Source: Mesorhizobium waimense
GTDB lineage: Bacteria; Pseudomonadota; Alphaproteobacteria; Rhizobiales; Rhizobiaceae
DNA: 64,000 bases
Assembly (NCBI RefSeq): GCF_003601975.1
Contig: NZ_QZWZ01000013.1
Location: forward strand, 62,001-126,000
Direction: 5' to 3'
Position numbers and translations under genes: made by a program. Shown here piece after piece: positions 10,724 to 19,681 of this stretch. The notes beneath the pieces are model-generated. The model made no database searches, was not told the DNA's origin, and saw only the letters and a list, made by a program, of their open reading frames with translations. How positions within the stretch are numbered: the first letter of the stretch is position 1; each line of letters opens with the position of its first letter.

Positions 10724-11668
10724 ATGGTGAAATCCTCAAAGATACTGGCTGTGGGCGGCGCCCATATCGACCGGCGCGGCCAGGTATCGGGTCCGTATGT
10801 GCCGGCCGCGTCCAACCCAGGCACAATGCGCGAGGATGTCGGCGGCGGCGTCTTCAACGCGCTGCGCAGCCTGGTGCGGCGCGGGCTTTCGGCCTCACTG
10901 CTTTCGCTGCGTGGCGGCGACGCTTCGGGCGAGACGGTGTCGCGCGCTATTGCCGCGTCTGGGATCGCCGACCTGTCGGCGGTGTTCCTCGACCGTACCA
11001 CGCCGAGCTATACTGCGTTGATCGACCGTGACGGCGAGCTGATCGTCGGCTTTGCCGACATGGCACTATACGATCTCGCCTTCCCCAAGCAGATCCGCCG
11101 CGCCAAGGTGCGCGAGGTGATTGCCGACGCCGACGCGATCCTGTGCGACGCAAATCTGCCGACCACGGCGCTGGAACGGCTGGTGGCGCTCGCCGGAGCC
11201 AAGCCGGTGTTCGCCATCGCCATCTCGCCGGCCAAGGTGGTGCGGCTGATGCCGGTGCTGGGCAGTCTTGCCCTGCTGTTCATGAACCGGCGCGAGGCGG
11301 TCGCGCTCGCCGGGGTAGACGCCGATGCCTCCGAGCAAGGTCTGGTCGAGGGGCTGAGGCGCGCCGGCCTCACAAGCGGCGTGGTGACGGCGGGCGGCGC
11401 GCCGGTGCTGGCCTTCGACGGAAATGGGCTTTTCGCTGTCGCTCCCCCTGCCCCCCGAAAAATCGCCGACGTCACTGGCGCCGGCGATGCGCTGGCGGGC
11501 GCAACGGTCGCGGCCCTGCTGCGCGGACTGGCGTTGCGCGCCGCGCTTCGAGAAGGTGTCGCCGCAGCGACGCTTGCCATCGAGAGCAGCGATGCCGTGC
11601 CAGGCTTCTCGGCGGCGAGTTTTGCCGAGGCACTGGCCCTTGTGCCGGAGGCGCGGGAAGTGGCATGA
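10724..11668 (+). CDS. psuK: PfkB-family kinase, probable pseudouridine kinase
   Basis: A 314-residue ribokinase-fold protein. It begins MVKSSKILAVGGAHIDRRG; the GG-x-x-x-D/R N-terminal signature and the C-terminal anion-hole motif VTGAGDALAGA (about residue 245) mark an active PfkB kinase. The neighbour 36 bp downstream is pseudouridine-5'-phosphate glycosidase, so the likely substrate is pseudouridine, converted to its 5'-phosphate. An upstream in-frame ATG at 10688 would add 12 residues without homology. The gene diverges from recA across a 284-bp region. Confidence 0.85.
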   Translation: MVKSSKILAVGGAHIDRRGQVSGPYVPAASNPGTMREDVGGGVFNALRSLVRRGLSASLLSLRGGDASGETVSRAIAASGIADLSAVFLDRTTPSYTALIDRDGELIVGFADMALYDLAFPKQIRRAKVREVIADADAILCDANLPTTALERLVALAGAKPVFAIAISPAKVVRLMPVLGSLALLFMNRREAVALAGVDADASEQGLVEGLRRAGLTSGVVTAGGAPVLAFDGNGLFAVAPPAPRKIADVTGAGDALAGATVAALLRGLALRAALREGVAAATLAIESSDAVPGFSAASFAEALALVPEAREVA

Positions 11669-11704
11669 GGTCGGCCATATCGGCTTGCTAGATCGGAGAC
11701 GGAA

Positions 11705-12622
11705 ATGACCCCGGAAACCGCCCGCCCCTTCATCGACATCCACAAGCCGGTGGCTGAGGCGCTGGCTGCGGGCCGGCCGGTGGTGGCGCTGGAAAGCACC
11801 ATCATCACCCACGGCATGCCCTATCCCGACAATGGCGCCATGGCAGCCAATGTCGAGAAGATCATCCTGGACAATGGCGCGGTACCGGCGACGATCGCCG
11901 TGGTTTCCGGCCGCATCAAGATCGGGCTGTCAGACGGCGAGCGCGAATCGCTCGCCATGACGGGTGACGCCATGAAGCTGTCGCGCGCCGATCTCGGCTT
12001 TGCGGTCGCTCAAGGCCGCACCGGCGGCACCACGGTCGCCGCCACCATGATCGCGGCGCATATGGCCGGGATAAAGATGTTCGCCACCGGCGGCATAGGC
12101 GGCGTGCACAAAGGTGCGGAAAAGAGCTTCGACATCTCGGCCGATCTCGACGAACTGGCGCGCACACCGGTCATCGTCGTCTCGGCCGGCGCCAAGGCGA
12201 TCCTCGACATCGAAAAGACGCTAGAGGTGCTGGAGACGCGCGGCGTGCCGGTCGTCGGCCATGGCTGCGAGACGATGCCGGCCTTCTGGTCCAGACATTC
12301 GCCTTTCAAGGCGCCGCTGACCTTGCATGCGCCGGAGGACATCGCGCATTTCTACCAGACTCGGCAGGCGCTCGGCTTGAGCGGCGGTGTGCTCGTTGCC
12401 AATCCGGTGCCGGAAGACCACGAGATCCCGGCCGACGAGATGGCCGGCTACATCGAGGCCGCGCAGAAGGCGGCCGAGGCGCTAAACGTTACCGGCAAGG
12501 CGGTGACGCCGTTCTTGCTGGGAAAAATCCTCGAACTGACCGGCGGCAGGAGCCTGAAGACCAACATCGCGCTGGTCGAGAACAATGCGCGGCTGGCGGC
12601 AAGGATTGCGAAGGCGCTTTAG
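11705..12622 (+). CDS. psuG: Pseudouridine-5'-phosphate glycosidase
   Basis: A 305-residue enzyme that splits pseudouridine 5'-phosphate into uracil and ribose 5-phosphate. Family signatures include VVALESTIITHGMPYPDN near the start, GRTGGTTVAATMIAAHMAGI, FATGGIGGVHKGAE and VSAGAKAILDIEKTLE. The C-terminal half has ALGLSGGVLVANPVPE and LTGGRSLKTNIALVENNA. It forms an operon with the upstream PfkB kinase and completes the usual two-step pathway. No pseudouridine transporter is visible next to it. It is convergent with the TfoX-like gene, with only a 2-bp gap. Confidence 0.95.
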   Translation: MTPETARPFIDIHKPVAEALAAGRPVVALESTIITHGMPYPDNGAMAANVEKIILDNGAVPATIAVVSGRIKIGLSDGERESLAMTGDAMKLSRADLGFAVAQGRTGGTTVAATMIAAHMAGIKMFATGGIGGVHKGAEKSFDISADLDELARTPVIVVSAGAKAILDIEKTLEVLETRGVPVVGHGCETMPAFWSRHSPFKAPLTLHAPEDIAHFYQTRQALGLSGGVLVANPVPEDHEIPADEMAGYIEAAQKAAEALNVTGKAVTPFLLGKILELTGGRSLKTNIALVENNARLAARIAKAL

Positions 12623-12624
12623 GC

Positions 12625-12948
12625 CTACTTGCCCGCCCGCCGTCCGGCCTCATACGCCCGGCGCGCCCAGACCGCCATCTCGTCTGGATCGTCCAAGGCG
12701 CTGTCGGGGACGCTCCAATAGGGCATCGTAACCTGCTTGCCGTGCCTTGAGCCGGTGTAGGTCCACTGCCTGCAGCCGACGGCCTCGAAGTCGGGCGCGC
12801 TTTGCTCGTCGGCCTTCAGCATCAGATCCCCACGCACCACGATCGCGACGATGGAGCCGTCGCAATAGATGCCCTTGCCGCCGAACAGTTTTCGGATCCT
12901 CACCGGGCCCAGGCTTTCGAACAATTCCTCTATGCGTTCGTTGTCCAT
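12625..12948 (-). CDS. TfoX N-terminal-domain family protein
   Basis: A 107-residue protein made only of the TfoX/Sxy N-terminal domain: LFESLGPVRIRKLFGGKGIY near residues 9-28, then LMLKADEQSAPDFEA and MPYWSVPDSALDDPDEM. It lacks the helix-hairpin-helix C-terminal domain of competence regulators. Free-standing domains of this kind are common in rhizobia and have no assigned role. It is convergent with psuG and divergent from the GFA gene. Confidence 0.85.
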   Translation of the reverse strand: MDNERIEELFESLGPVRIRKLFGGKGIYCDGSIVAIVVRGDLMLKADEQSAPDFEAVGCRQWTYTGSRHGKQVTMPYWSVPDSALDDPDEMAVWARRAYEAGRRAGK

Positions 12949-13039
12949 GCGGCGATCATGTCAGCCGCATCCGGCCTTGTCATCGCCGCAACCAAAACCA
13001 TGCTGACAAGGTTCAGGGAAAACACGTTGGAGATCCATC

Positions 13040-13537
13040 ATGCCGCTTCTGCTCAAGGGGTCCTGTCGCTGCAATGCCGTTCGCTTCGAGGTGGAGAGCC
13101 ACACGCCGGTGCCGTTCATGCTGTGCTACTGCTCGATCTGCCGCAAACAACAGGGCGGCGGCGGTTTCGCCATCAATCTCGGCGCCGACTACGAGACGCT
13201 GAAGGTCACCGGCAAGCGCAATCTCGGCGTCTACCGGGCCGAGATCGAGGATGACGAACATCCGCAATGCGAGATCTCGACGGGTGAGCGAAATTTCTGC
13301 CGGAAATGCGGAACAGCACTCTGGGTCTACGACCCGACCTGGCCGGAGCTGGTGCATCCCTTCGCCTCGGCCATCGACAGCGAGCTGTCTAAGCCGCCGG
13401 AGAAGGTGCACCTGATGCTGAAATACAAAGCGAGCTGGGTCGAGCCGGAGATCGGCAGGAACGACAAGGTGTTCGACGTCTATCCCGAGGAATCGATCGC
13501 CGATTGGCACAAGCGGACAGGGATGTGGGTGGATTAG
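13040..13537 (+). CDS. GFA (glutathione-dependent formaldehyde-activating)/CENP-V family protein
   Basis: A 165-residue zinc-binding Mss4-like fold protein. The three cysteine pairs of the GFA family are present: CRCNAV (residues 9-11), CYCSIC (about 29-34) and FCRKCGTALW (about 91-100). Proteins of this family bind Zn and sometimes glutathione; most have no proven substrate, and the formaldehyde name is historical. A single gene, flanked by the convergent sufA. Confidence 0.88.
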   Translation: MPLLLKGSCRCNAVRFEVESHTPVPFMLCYCSICRKQQGGGGFAINLGADYETLKVTGKRNLGVYRAEIEDDEHPQCEISTGERNFCRKCGTALWVYDPTWPELVHPFASAIDSELSKPPEKVHLMLKYKASWVEPEIGRNDKVFDVYPEESIADWHKRTGMWVD

Positions 13538-13556
13538 CGTTCTTCGGCGAAGAAAA

Positions 13557-13937
13557 TCAGGCGGAAGCGCGCGCCTCGGCGAGTGCCTTCAGATCGGCCG
13601 GCTTAAGCTCGACAGATTCGCCGCAACCGCATGCCGAGCTCTGGTTCGGGTTGCGGAAGGTGAAGCCGGTGCGCAGCGTCGTCTGCTCGAAATCCATCTC
13701 GGTGCCGAACAGGAACAGCGCCGCCTCCGGCGCGACATAGACATGGGCGCCGTCGCGTTCGACATGGTCGTCCTTGGTGTTGGGCTCGGTGACCAGGTCG
13801 ACCGTGTATTCCATGCCGGCGCAACCGCCCTTCTTGATGCCGAGGCGGATGCCGTGCGCGTTTTCGCGGGTGGCGACGATCTCGCGCACCCGGTCGGCGG
13901 CCTTTTCGGTCATCGTGATGACGGCGAAGCGTCCCAT
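13557..13937 (-). CDS. sufA: A-type Fe-S carrier protein SufA/IscA
   Basis: A 126-residue A-type carrier that passes Fe-S clusters to apo-proteins. The three conserved cysteines are in GGCAGMEY (about residue 39) and SACGCGESV (about residues 103-107). The ATG at 13937 has a good GAGAGAAAAG site upstream and gives MGRFAVITMTEKAADRVREI; an earlier start at 13967 is less likely. Last gene of the suf operon, separated from sufT by a 110-bp region with two hairpins, so it may have its own promoter or be attenuated. Confidence 0.93.
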   Translation of the reverse strand: MGRFAVITMTEKAADRVREIVATRENAHGIRLGIKKGGCAGMEYTVDLVTEPNTKDDHVERDGAHVYVAPEAALFLFGTEMDFEQTTLRTGFTFRNPNQSSACGCGESVELKPADLKALAEARASA

Positions 13938-13983
13938 CTTTTCTCTCTCCATTCCATGCAGGTTCAAGGCCTGCCGAATGATT

Positions 13984-14027
13984 CTTCACCTAAAATGGTG
14001 AAGTTTTATACTAGGCGCAAGTGCGCC
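13984..14027. other. Double inverted repeat between sufT and sufA
   Basis: Two short palindromes: CTTCACC-TAAAAT-GGTGAAG (13984-14003) and GGCGCA-AG-TGCGCC (14014-14027). On the plus strand the first is followed by TTTTAT like a terminator, but no plus-strand gene runs into it. On the minus strand a TATAAA hexamer lies between the two, so this may be an internal promoter with an operator for sufA, or an RNA element setting sufA levels. Confidence 0.4.
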
Positions 14028-14047
14028 AACCCATTGTCCGACCGATG

Positions 14048-14449
14048 CTAATACCAGCCGACTGCCACCTGCGCCTCTTCCGACATGCGGTCGGGCGACC
14101 AGGGCGGGTCGAAGGTCATGCTGACCTCGACGCCGGAAACACCTTCGACGGCGCCGACGGCATTCTCCACCCAGCCGGGCATTTCGCCCGCCACCGGGCA
14201 GCCGGGCGCGGTCAGCGTCATGTCGATCTTGACCGAACGGTCGTCCTCGATGTCGATCTTGTAGATCAGGCCGAGTTCGTAGATGTCGGCCGGGATTTCC
14301 GGGTCATAGACCGTCTTCAGCGCCGAGACGATGTCGTCGGTCAGCCGTGCCAGTTCGTCGGCGGGAATGGCCGAGGCGGAAACCAGCGGGTTGACGGCCG
14401 TTTCCGGCGCGGTCTCGGTGGTGTGGCTAGCGTCATCCATAATCGTCAC
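14048..14449 (-). CDS. sufT: SUF-system assembly protein SufT (MIP18/DUF59 family)
   Basis: A 133-residue protein: a low-complexity N-terminal tail of about 35 residues, then the DUF59 domain with TVYDPEIPADIYELGLIYKI and the conserved cysteine in MTLTAPGCPVAGEM. SufT/MIP18 proteins help Fe-S maturation of target proteins. The GTG at 14449 overlaps the sufS stop (GTGA); an alternative ATG at 14440 gives MDDASHTTE. Equivalent to the gene called sufX in Rhizobium suf operons. Confidence 0.9.
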   Translation of the reverse strand: MTIMDDASHTTETAPETAVNPLVSASAIPADELARLTDDIVSALKTVYDPEIPADIYELGLIYKIDIEDDRSVKIDMTLTAPGCPVAGEMPGWVENAVGAVEGVSGVEVSMTFDPPWSPDRMSEEAQVAVGWY

Positions 14450-15690
14450 CCGAAGAACTTCCGCGCTTTTTCCAGCGCATCGGCCAAAGCGTCGACCTCG
14501 GCCCTGGTATTATACATGCCGAACGATGCCCTGCATGTGGAGGTTACGCCGAAGCGTTTCAACAGCGGCTGGGCGCAATGGGTGCCCGCGCGGACCGCTA
14601 CTCCCTGCCGATCTATCACCATCGACACGTCATGCGCGTGGATGCCCTGCAACTCGAACGAAATGATGGCGCCCTTGCCCGGCGCGTCGCCGAAGATGCG
14701 CAGCGAGTTGATGGCGCGCAACCGCTCATGCGCATAGTCCTTGAGATCAGCCTCGTGCGCTGCGATGCGCTCGCGGCCGACCTTGTCCATGTAGTCGAGC
14801 GCCGCGCCCAGGCCGATCGCCTGCACGATGGGCGGCGTGCCGGCCTCGAAACGGTGCGGCGGCTCATTGTAGGTGACGATGTCCTCCGTCACTTCCTCGA
14901 TCATCTCGCCGCCACCCATGAAGGGGCGCATGCGCTCGAGAATATCCTTCTTGCCGTAGAGCACGCCTATGCCCGAGGGGCCGTAGACCTTGTGTCCGGT
15001 GAAGACGAAGAAATCGCAGTCGAGGTCCTGCACGTCGATCGGCATGTGCACGGCGCTCTGGCTGCCGTCGACCAGCACCGGAATGTTTTTCGCGTGCGCG
15101 ATGCGCACGATCTCCTTGATCGGCGTCACCGTGCCCAGCGCATTCGACATCTGGGTGATGGCGACGAGCTTGGTGCGGGAGGTCAGGCGCTTCTCGAATT
15201 CCTCGATGTGGAAGACGCCTAGATCGTCGACCGGCACCCAGACCAGCTTGGCGCCCTGCCGCTCGCGGATGAAATGCCAGGGCACGATGTTGGAGTGGTG
15301 CTCCATGATCGACAGCACGATCTCGTCGCCCTCGTCGATGTTGGGCATGCCATAGCCATAGGCAACCGTGTTGATCGCCGACGTCGTGTTCGAGGTGAAG
15401 ACGATGTTGTCGGTACTCGGTGCGTTGAGGAAACGGCGCACCGTCTCGCGCGCCTTTTCATAGGCGTCGGTCGCGGCATTGGACAGGAAATGCAGGCCGC
15501 GATGGACGTTGGCATATTCCTGGCTGTAGGCGTGCTGGATGGCGTCGAGCACCGCCTGCGGCTTCTGTGCCGAGGCGCCGTTGTCGAGATAGACCAGCGG
15601 CTTGCCGTAGACTTCCCGCGACAGGATCGGGAAATCGCGGCGGATCGCCTCGACGTCGTAGAAATCTCCGATCTTGCCTGGTGCGTTCAT
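14446..15690 (-). CDS. sufS: Cysteine desulfurase SufS (class II)
   Basis: A 414-residue PLP enzyme that takes sulfur from cysteine for Fe-S assembly. The PLP lysine is in FFVFTGHKVYGPSGIG (about residue 229), and the catalytic cysteine is in the short loop RAGTHCAQPLLKRFG (about residue 367), the class II arrangement. VYLDNGASAQKPQAVLDAI is near the N-terminus. It lies between sufD (5-bp gap) and sufT (overlap). A second, class I-like desulfurase heads the same operon. Confidence 0.96.
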   Translation of the reverse strand: MNAPGKIGDFYDVEAIRRDFPILSREVYGKPLVYLDNGASAQKPQAVLDAIQHAYSQEYANVHRGLHFLSNAATDAYEKARETVRRFLNAPSTDNIVFTSNTTSAINTVAYGYGMPNIDEGDEIVLSIMEHHSNIVPWHFIRERQGAKLVWVPVDDLGVFHIEEFEKRLTSRTKLVAITQMSNALGTVTPIKEIVRIAHAKNIPVLVDGSQSAVHMPIDVQDLDCDFFVFTGHKVYGPSGIGVLYGKKDILERMRPFMGGGEMIEEVTEDIVTYNEPPHRFEAGTPPIVQAIGLGAALDYMDKVGRERIAAHEADLKDYAHERLRAINSLRIFGDAPGKGAIISFELQGIHAHDVSMVIDRQGVAVRAGTHCAQPLLKRFGVTSTCRASFGMYNTRAEVDALADALEKARKFFG

Positions 15691-15694
15691 AGGT

Positions 15695-16963
15695 TCACCC
15701 GTGCGCGACGAACCAGCCGTCGAGCCTTGCTTCCAGCGCCTCGACGATGGCCTCGTCGTCCAGTTCCTCGATCACCTCGGCGACGAAGGCCTTCACCAAC
15801 AGCCCCCGCGCGCTCTTCTCGTCGATGCCGCGTGCCATCAGGTAGAACAGATGGTCGTGGTCGATCTCGGTGACGGTCGCGCCGTGGCCGCAGACGACGT
15901 CGTCGGCGAAGATTTCCAGCTCGGGCTTGGTCGAGAACTCGCCATCGTCGGACAGAAGCAGCGTGTTGCAGGCCATTTTGGCGTTGGTCTTCTGCGCATA
16001 CTGGTGGACGTTGATACGGCCCTGGAACACGCCGCGCGCCTTGCCGGTCACCACGTTGCGGATCACTTCCGTCGACGTCGTGTGCGGCACGGCATGGTCG
16101 AGCACCATGGTCACGTCGGTATGGGTGTCGCCGGCAAGCAGATTGATGCCGCGCAGTTTGAAGTCGGCGCCTTCGCCCGTCGTCCTGACCACGATCTCCT
16201 GGCGCACAAGCTTGCCGCCGGCATTCATGAAGAACACCGTCAGCTTCGAATTCTTGCCGAGATGCGCCTTGAACTGCGCCAGGTGCGTCGCCGTTTCCGG
16301 CTGCTCCTGCACGATCAGCCAGGTCACCTCGGCGCCCTCGCCCAGCACGAGCTGGCTGACGGAACTGCCCAATGCCGCACCATCGCCGGTCTGGCGCTCG
16401 ACGACGCTTGCCTTGGCACCAGCGCCGACGCGGACGGCCAGGCGCACATGGGTCTGGCCGCCGGCCTGCAGGTTCTGCAGTTCGATCGGCTTTTCAAGCT
16501 GGGTCCCGTCGGCGATGTCGACGAAATAGCCGTCGGCAACAAAGGCGGTGTTCAGCGCGCCGATGGCGTCGTCGCTGCCATAGGGATCGAGCCCCGGCGC
16601 GATGCTGCCGTCGGTCAGCTTTTCCGACAGGCGCTGCACGGTGGCGCCCTCGATCGCCGGTGTCTTCGTGCTCGACACGCCGTTTAAGACCGGCAAGATG
16701 GCAGAGCCTTCGACGATCGGCGCGATGGCCTTGGTGGCGGCTGCGGGATCGAACTCCGGCACCGAAGTCAGCAGGCGGCGCAGGTCCGTGTAGTGCCAGG
16801 ATTCAATGCGCCGGGTCGGCAGGCCGTGCTTGATCGCCTCGATGGCGTCATCGCGCTTCAGCATCACCACGCCGTCGCCGGGCAGCAGCGACAGCCGCTC
16901 GCCGAAGGCGTCGATCAACGCCGTTTCGGCCGGGGTGCGCTGCGGTTGTGCGTGCATGTTCAT
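15695..16963 (-). CDS. sufD: Fe-S scaffold component SufD
   Basis: A 422-residue SufB/SufD-family beta-helix protein, partner of SufB and SufC in the SufBCD scaffold. Typical stretches include GRINVHQYAQKTNAKMACNT, FSTKPELEIFADDVVCGHG and the C-terminal FYLMARGIDEKSARGLLVKAF. The start MNMHAQPQRTPAETALIDAF at 16963 has an AGGGGTGG ribosome site; a Met six codons upstream (16981) is less likely. It lies between sufC (20-bp gap) and sufS. Confidence 0.95.
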   Translation of the reverse strand: MNMHAQPQRTPAETALIDAFGERLSLLPGDGVVMLKRDDAIEAIKHGLPTRRIESWHYTDLRRLLTSVPEFDPAAATKAIAPIVEGSAILPVLNGVSSTKTPAIEGATVQRLSEKLTDGSIAPGLDPYGSDDAIGALNTAFVADGYFVDIADGTQLEKPIELQNLQAGGQTHVRLAVRVGAGAKASVVERQTGDGAALGSSVSQLVLGEGAEVTWLIVQEQPETATHLAQFKAHLGKNSKLTVFFMNAGGKLVRQEIVVRTTGEGADFKLRGINLLAGDTHTDVTMVLDHAVPHTTSTEVIRNVVTGKARGVFQGRINVHQYAQKTNAKMACNTLLLSDDGEFSTKPELEIFADDVVCGHGATVTEIDHDHLFYLMARGIDEKSARGLLVKAFVAEVIEELDDEAIVEALEARLDGWFVAHG

Positions 16964-16982
16964 CAGTTCCACCCCTGGCATC

Positions 16983-17738
16983 TCACGCGGCTTCGCCGAT
17001 CACGCCGGCATAGCCATTGGCTTCGAGATCGAGCGCCAGCGACTTGTCGCCCGACTTGATGACCTGCCCCTTGTAGAGCACGTGCACCGAGTCCGGCACG
17101 ATGTGCTCGAGCAGGCGCTGGTAGTGGGTGATGACGACGATGGCGCGGTCCGGCGAGCGCAGCGCGTTGACGCCGTCCGAGACGATCTTCAACGCGTCGA
17201 TGTCGAGGCCGGAATCGGTCTCGTCGAGCACACAAAGCTTCGGCTCCAAAAGCTTCATCTGCAGGATTTCGGCGCGCTTCTTCTCGCCGCCGGAAAAGCC
17301 GACGTTGAGCGGCCGCTTCAGCATCGCCATGTCCATGTTGAGCGAGCCGGCAGCGTCCTTCACCCGCTTCAAGAATTCCGGGATCTTCAGCGGCTCCTCG
17401 CCACGCGCCTTGCGCTGCTCGTTCATCGCCACCTTGAGGAATTCCATCGTCGCGACGCCGGGTATCTCCATCGGATATTGGAAGGCCAGGAAGATGCCCG
17501 CGGTAGCGCGCTCGGCCGGATCCATTTCGAGGATCGACTGGCCGTTGTAGAGGATGTCGCCTTCGGTGACCTCATAGTCCTCGCGGCCGGCGAGGATATA
17601 GGACAGGGTCGACTTGCCCGAACCGTTCGGGCCCATGATGGCGGCGACCTCGCCGGCTTGCACCGTCAGGTTCAGGCCGCGGATAATCTCGGTACCGTCA
17701 TCGACGATGCGGGCATGCAAATTCTTGATCTCAAGCAT
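16983..17738 (-). CDS. sufC: SufC ATPase of the Fe-S assembly complex
   Basis: A 251-residue ABC-type ATPase that powers the SufBCD scaffold. Walker A is GPNGSGKSTLSY (about residue 35), the signature is NVGFSGGEKKRAEIL, and Walker B is KLCVLDETDSGLDIDALKIV. The ATG at 17738 starts MLEIKNLHARIVDDG; a GTG at 17756 would add six residues. It is cytosolic, with no membrane partner other than SufB/D. Confidence 0.96.
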   Translation of the reverse strand: MLEIKNLHARIVDDGTEIIRGLNLTVQAGEVAAIMGPNGSGKSTLSYILAGREDYEVTEGDILYNGQSILEMDPAERATAGIFLAFQYPMEIPGVATMEFLKVAMNEQRKARGEEPLKIPEFLKRVKDAAGSLNMDMAMLKRPLNVGFSGGEKKRAEILQMKLLEPKLCVLDETDSGLDIDALKIVSDGVNALRSPDRAIVVITHYQRLLEHIVPDSVHVLYKGQVIKSGDKSLALDLEANGYAGVIGEAA

Positions 17739-17794
17739 TTCGTCTTGTTCTTTCACCTAATCATTGCGTCAAACCGCGAACCGGATGTCGATCT

Positions 17795-17977
17795 TCAGCA
17801 CATCCGTGACCCGCTCATGTAACCAAATGCGCCTCGCAAGAAGGGCAGCACCAGCGCCGACACCAGCCCGGTCACACCGCCTGCCGCTACCCGCAGAACC
17901 GTCGATTGGATCGACGGCGCGACCGCACCTAGTGCGCCGCAGACCATAGCGTAGAAAATCAGCGGAACCGTATCCAT
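17795..17977 (-). CDS. Small hypothetical membrane ORF inside the suf operon
   Basis: A 60-residue ORF starting MDTVPLIFYAMVCGALGAVA at an ATG that overlaps the sufB stop (TGATG), with a GTG one codon earlier at 17980. Two hydrophobic segments (about 5-22 and 30-48) separated by a short polar turn are followed by a basic tail ending GSRMC. I do not recognise a family. Its position, same strand, and overlap with sufB suggest co-translation, but the ORF is short and could be fortuitous. Confidence 0.5.
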   Translation of the reverse strand: MDTVPLIFYAMVCGALGAVAPSIQSTVLRVAAGGVTGLVSALVLPFLRGAFGYMSGSRMC

Positions 17978-19494
17978 CACCCGACGCTCCCCTCGAGGCT
18001 GATACCGATCAGCTTCTGCGCCTCGACGGCGAATTCCATCGGCAACTGCTGGATGACGTCCTTGACGAAGCCGTTGACGATCAGCGCGATCGCCTCTTCC
18101 TCGGGGATGCCGCGCTGCATCACGTAGAACTTCTGGTCCTCGGAAATCTTCGAGGTGGTCGCCTCATGCTCGAACTGCGCTGTCGAGTTCTTGGCTTCCA
18201 TGTAGGGCACGGTGTGTGCGCCGCACTGGTCGCCGATCAGCAAGCTGTCGCAATTGGTGAAGTTGCGGGCGTTGGTCGCCTTGCGGTGCGCCGAGACCTG
18301 GCCGCGATAGGTGTTCTGCGAGAAGCCGGCGGCGATGCCCTTGGAGATGATGCGGCTCGACGTGTTCTTGCCGAGATGGATCATCTTGGTGCCGCTGTCG
18401 ACCTGCTGGTAGCCGTTCGACACGGCGATCGAATAGAACTCGCCGCTGGAATCGTCGCCGCGCAGGATGCAGCTCGGGTACTTCCAGGTGATGGCCGAAC
18501 CGGTCTCGACCTGCGTCCACGAAATCTTCGAGCGGTGCCCACGGCAGTCGCCGCGCTTGGTGACGAAATTGTAGATGCCGCCCTTGCCTTCGGCGTCGCC
18601 GGGGTACCAGTTCTGCACCGTCGAATATTTGATCTCGGCATCGTCGAGCGCGACCAGTTCGACGACCGCGGCATGCAGCTGGTTCTCGTCGCGCTGTGGC
18701 GCCGTGCAGCCCTCGAGATAGGAGACATAAGCCCCCTCCTCGGCGATGATCAGCGTGCGCTCGAACTGGCCGGTGTTCTTCTCGTTCATGCGGAAATAGG
18801 TCGACAGCTCCATCGGGCAGCGCACGCCCTTGGGCACGAAGACGAAGGAACCGTCGGTGAACACGGCGGTGTTCAGCGTGGCGTAGAAATTGTCGGAGGT
18901 CGGCACGACCGAACCGAGATATTTCTTCACCAATTCCGGATGCTCGCGGATCGCTTCCGAGATCGAGCAGAAGATGACGCCGGCCTGCGCCAGCTCCTTC
19001 TTGAAGGTGGTGACGACGGACACGGAATCGAACACCGCGTCGACAGCGACGCGGCCCGACTTATAGACATTGTCGCTGGCCTCTTCGAATTCCGACACGT
19101 CGGTCTTCTGCACGCCGGCGAGGATTTCCTGTTCCCTGAGCGGAATGCCGAGTTTTTCGTAGACCTTCAGCAGTTCGGGATCGACGTCGCTGAGCGAGGT
19201 CGGGCCGGGCGTGCTCTTGGGCGCGGCGTAATAGTAGATGTCCTGAAAATCGATCTTCGGATAGTTGACGCGCGCCCAGGTCGGCTCGTCCAGCGTCAGC
19301 CAGCGCCGATAGGCCTCAAGACGCCATTCCAGCATCCAGGACGGCTCGTCCTTCTTGGCCGAGATGAAGCGAATAATGTCTTCGCTCAGGCCCTTGGGGG
19401 CCTTGTCCATCGCGATCTCTGTCTGGAATCCGTATTTATACTGGTCGACGTCGATCTTTCGGACCCGATCGATCGTGTCCTGCACAGCAGGCAT
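17977..19494 (-). CDS. sufB: Fe-S scaffold component SufB
   Basis: A 505-residue core scaffold protein for de novo Fe-S assembly with SufC and SufD. Conserved blocks include SVVPTSDNFYATLNTAVFTD, KGVRCPMELSTYFRMNEKNT, YLEGCTAPQRDENQLHAAVV and CDSLLIGDQCGAHTVPYMEA. It begins MPAVQDTIDRVRKIDVDQYK. The 187-bp gap to the upstream desulfurase gene holds no other gene, so it may contain an extra promoter. The small membrane ORF overlaps its stop. Confidence 0.97.
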   Translation of the reverse strand: MPAVQDTIDRVRKIDVDQYKYGFQTEIAMDKAPKGLSEDIIRFISAKKDEPSWMLEWRLEAYRRWLTLDEPTWARVNYPKIDFQDIYYYAAPKSTPGPTSLSDVDPELLKVYEKLGIPLREQEILAGVQKTDVSEFEEASDNVYKSGRVAVDAVFDSVSVVTTFKKELAQAGVIFCSISEAIREHPELVKKYLGSVVPTSDNFYATLNTAVFTDGSFVFVPKGVRCPMELSTYFRMNEKNTGQFERTLIIAEEGAYVSYLEGCTAPQRDENQLHAAVVELVALDDAEIKYSTVQNWYPGDAEGKGGIYNFVTKRGDCRGHRSKISWTQVETGSAITWKYPSCILRGDDSSGEFYSIAVSNGYQQVDSGTKMIHLGKNTSSRIISKGIAAGFSQNTYRGQVSAHRKATNARNFTNCDSLLIGDQCGAHTVPYMEAKNSTAQFEHEATTSKISEDQKFYVMQRGIPEEEAIALIVNGFVKDVIQQLPMEFAVEAQKLIGISLEGSVG

Positions 19495-19681
19495 AAGCGT
19501 TCTCCATCCACGCCGGGGTCAAGGCCCGACAGTTTTCAAACTATGGCATCGCCAGCGAGCACCAGCAGGGCACCCGAGGCGGCGTAAGTTCCATATAGTG
19601 CGTCCCGACCGTGAATTCACCCGGCCACCTTGAAACGCACGGCTCTACCAGGCCGCAAGGCCCGAATTCCCTTTGCCGCCC

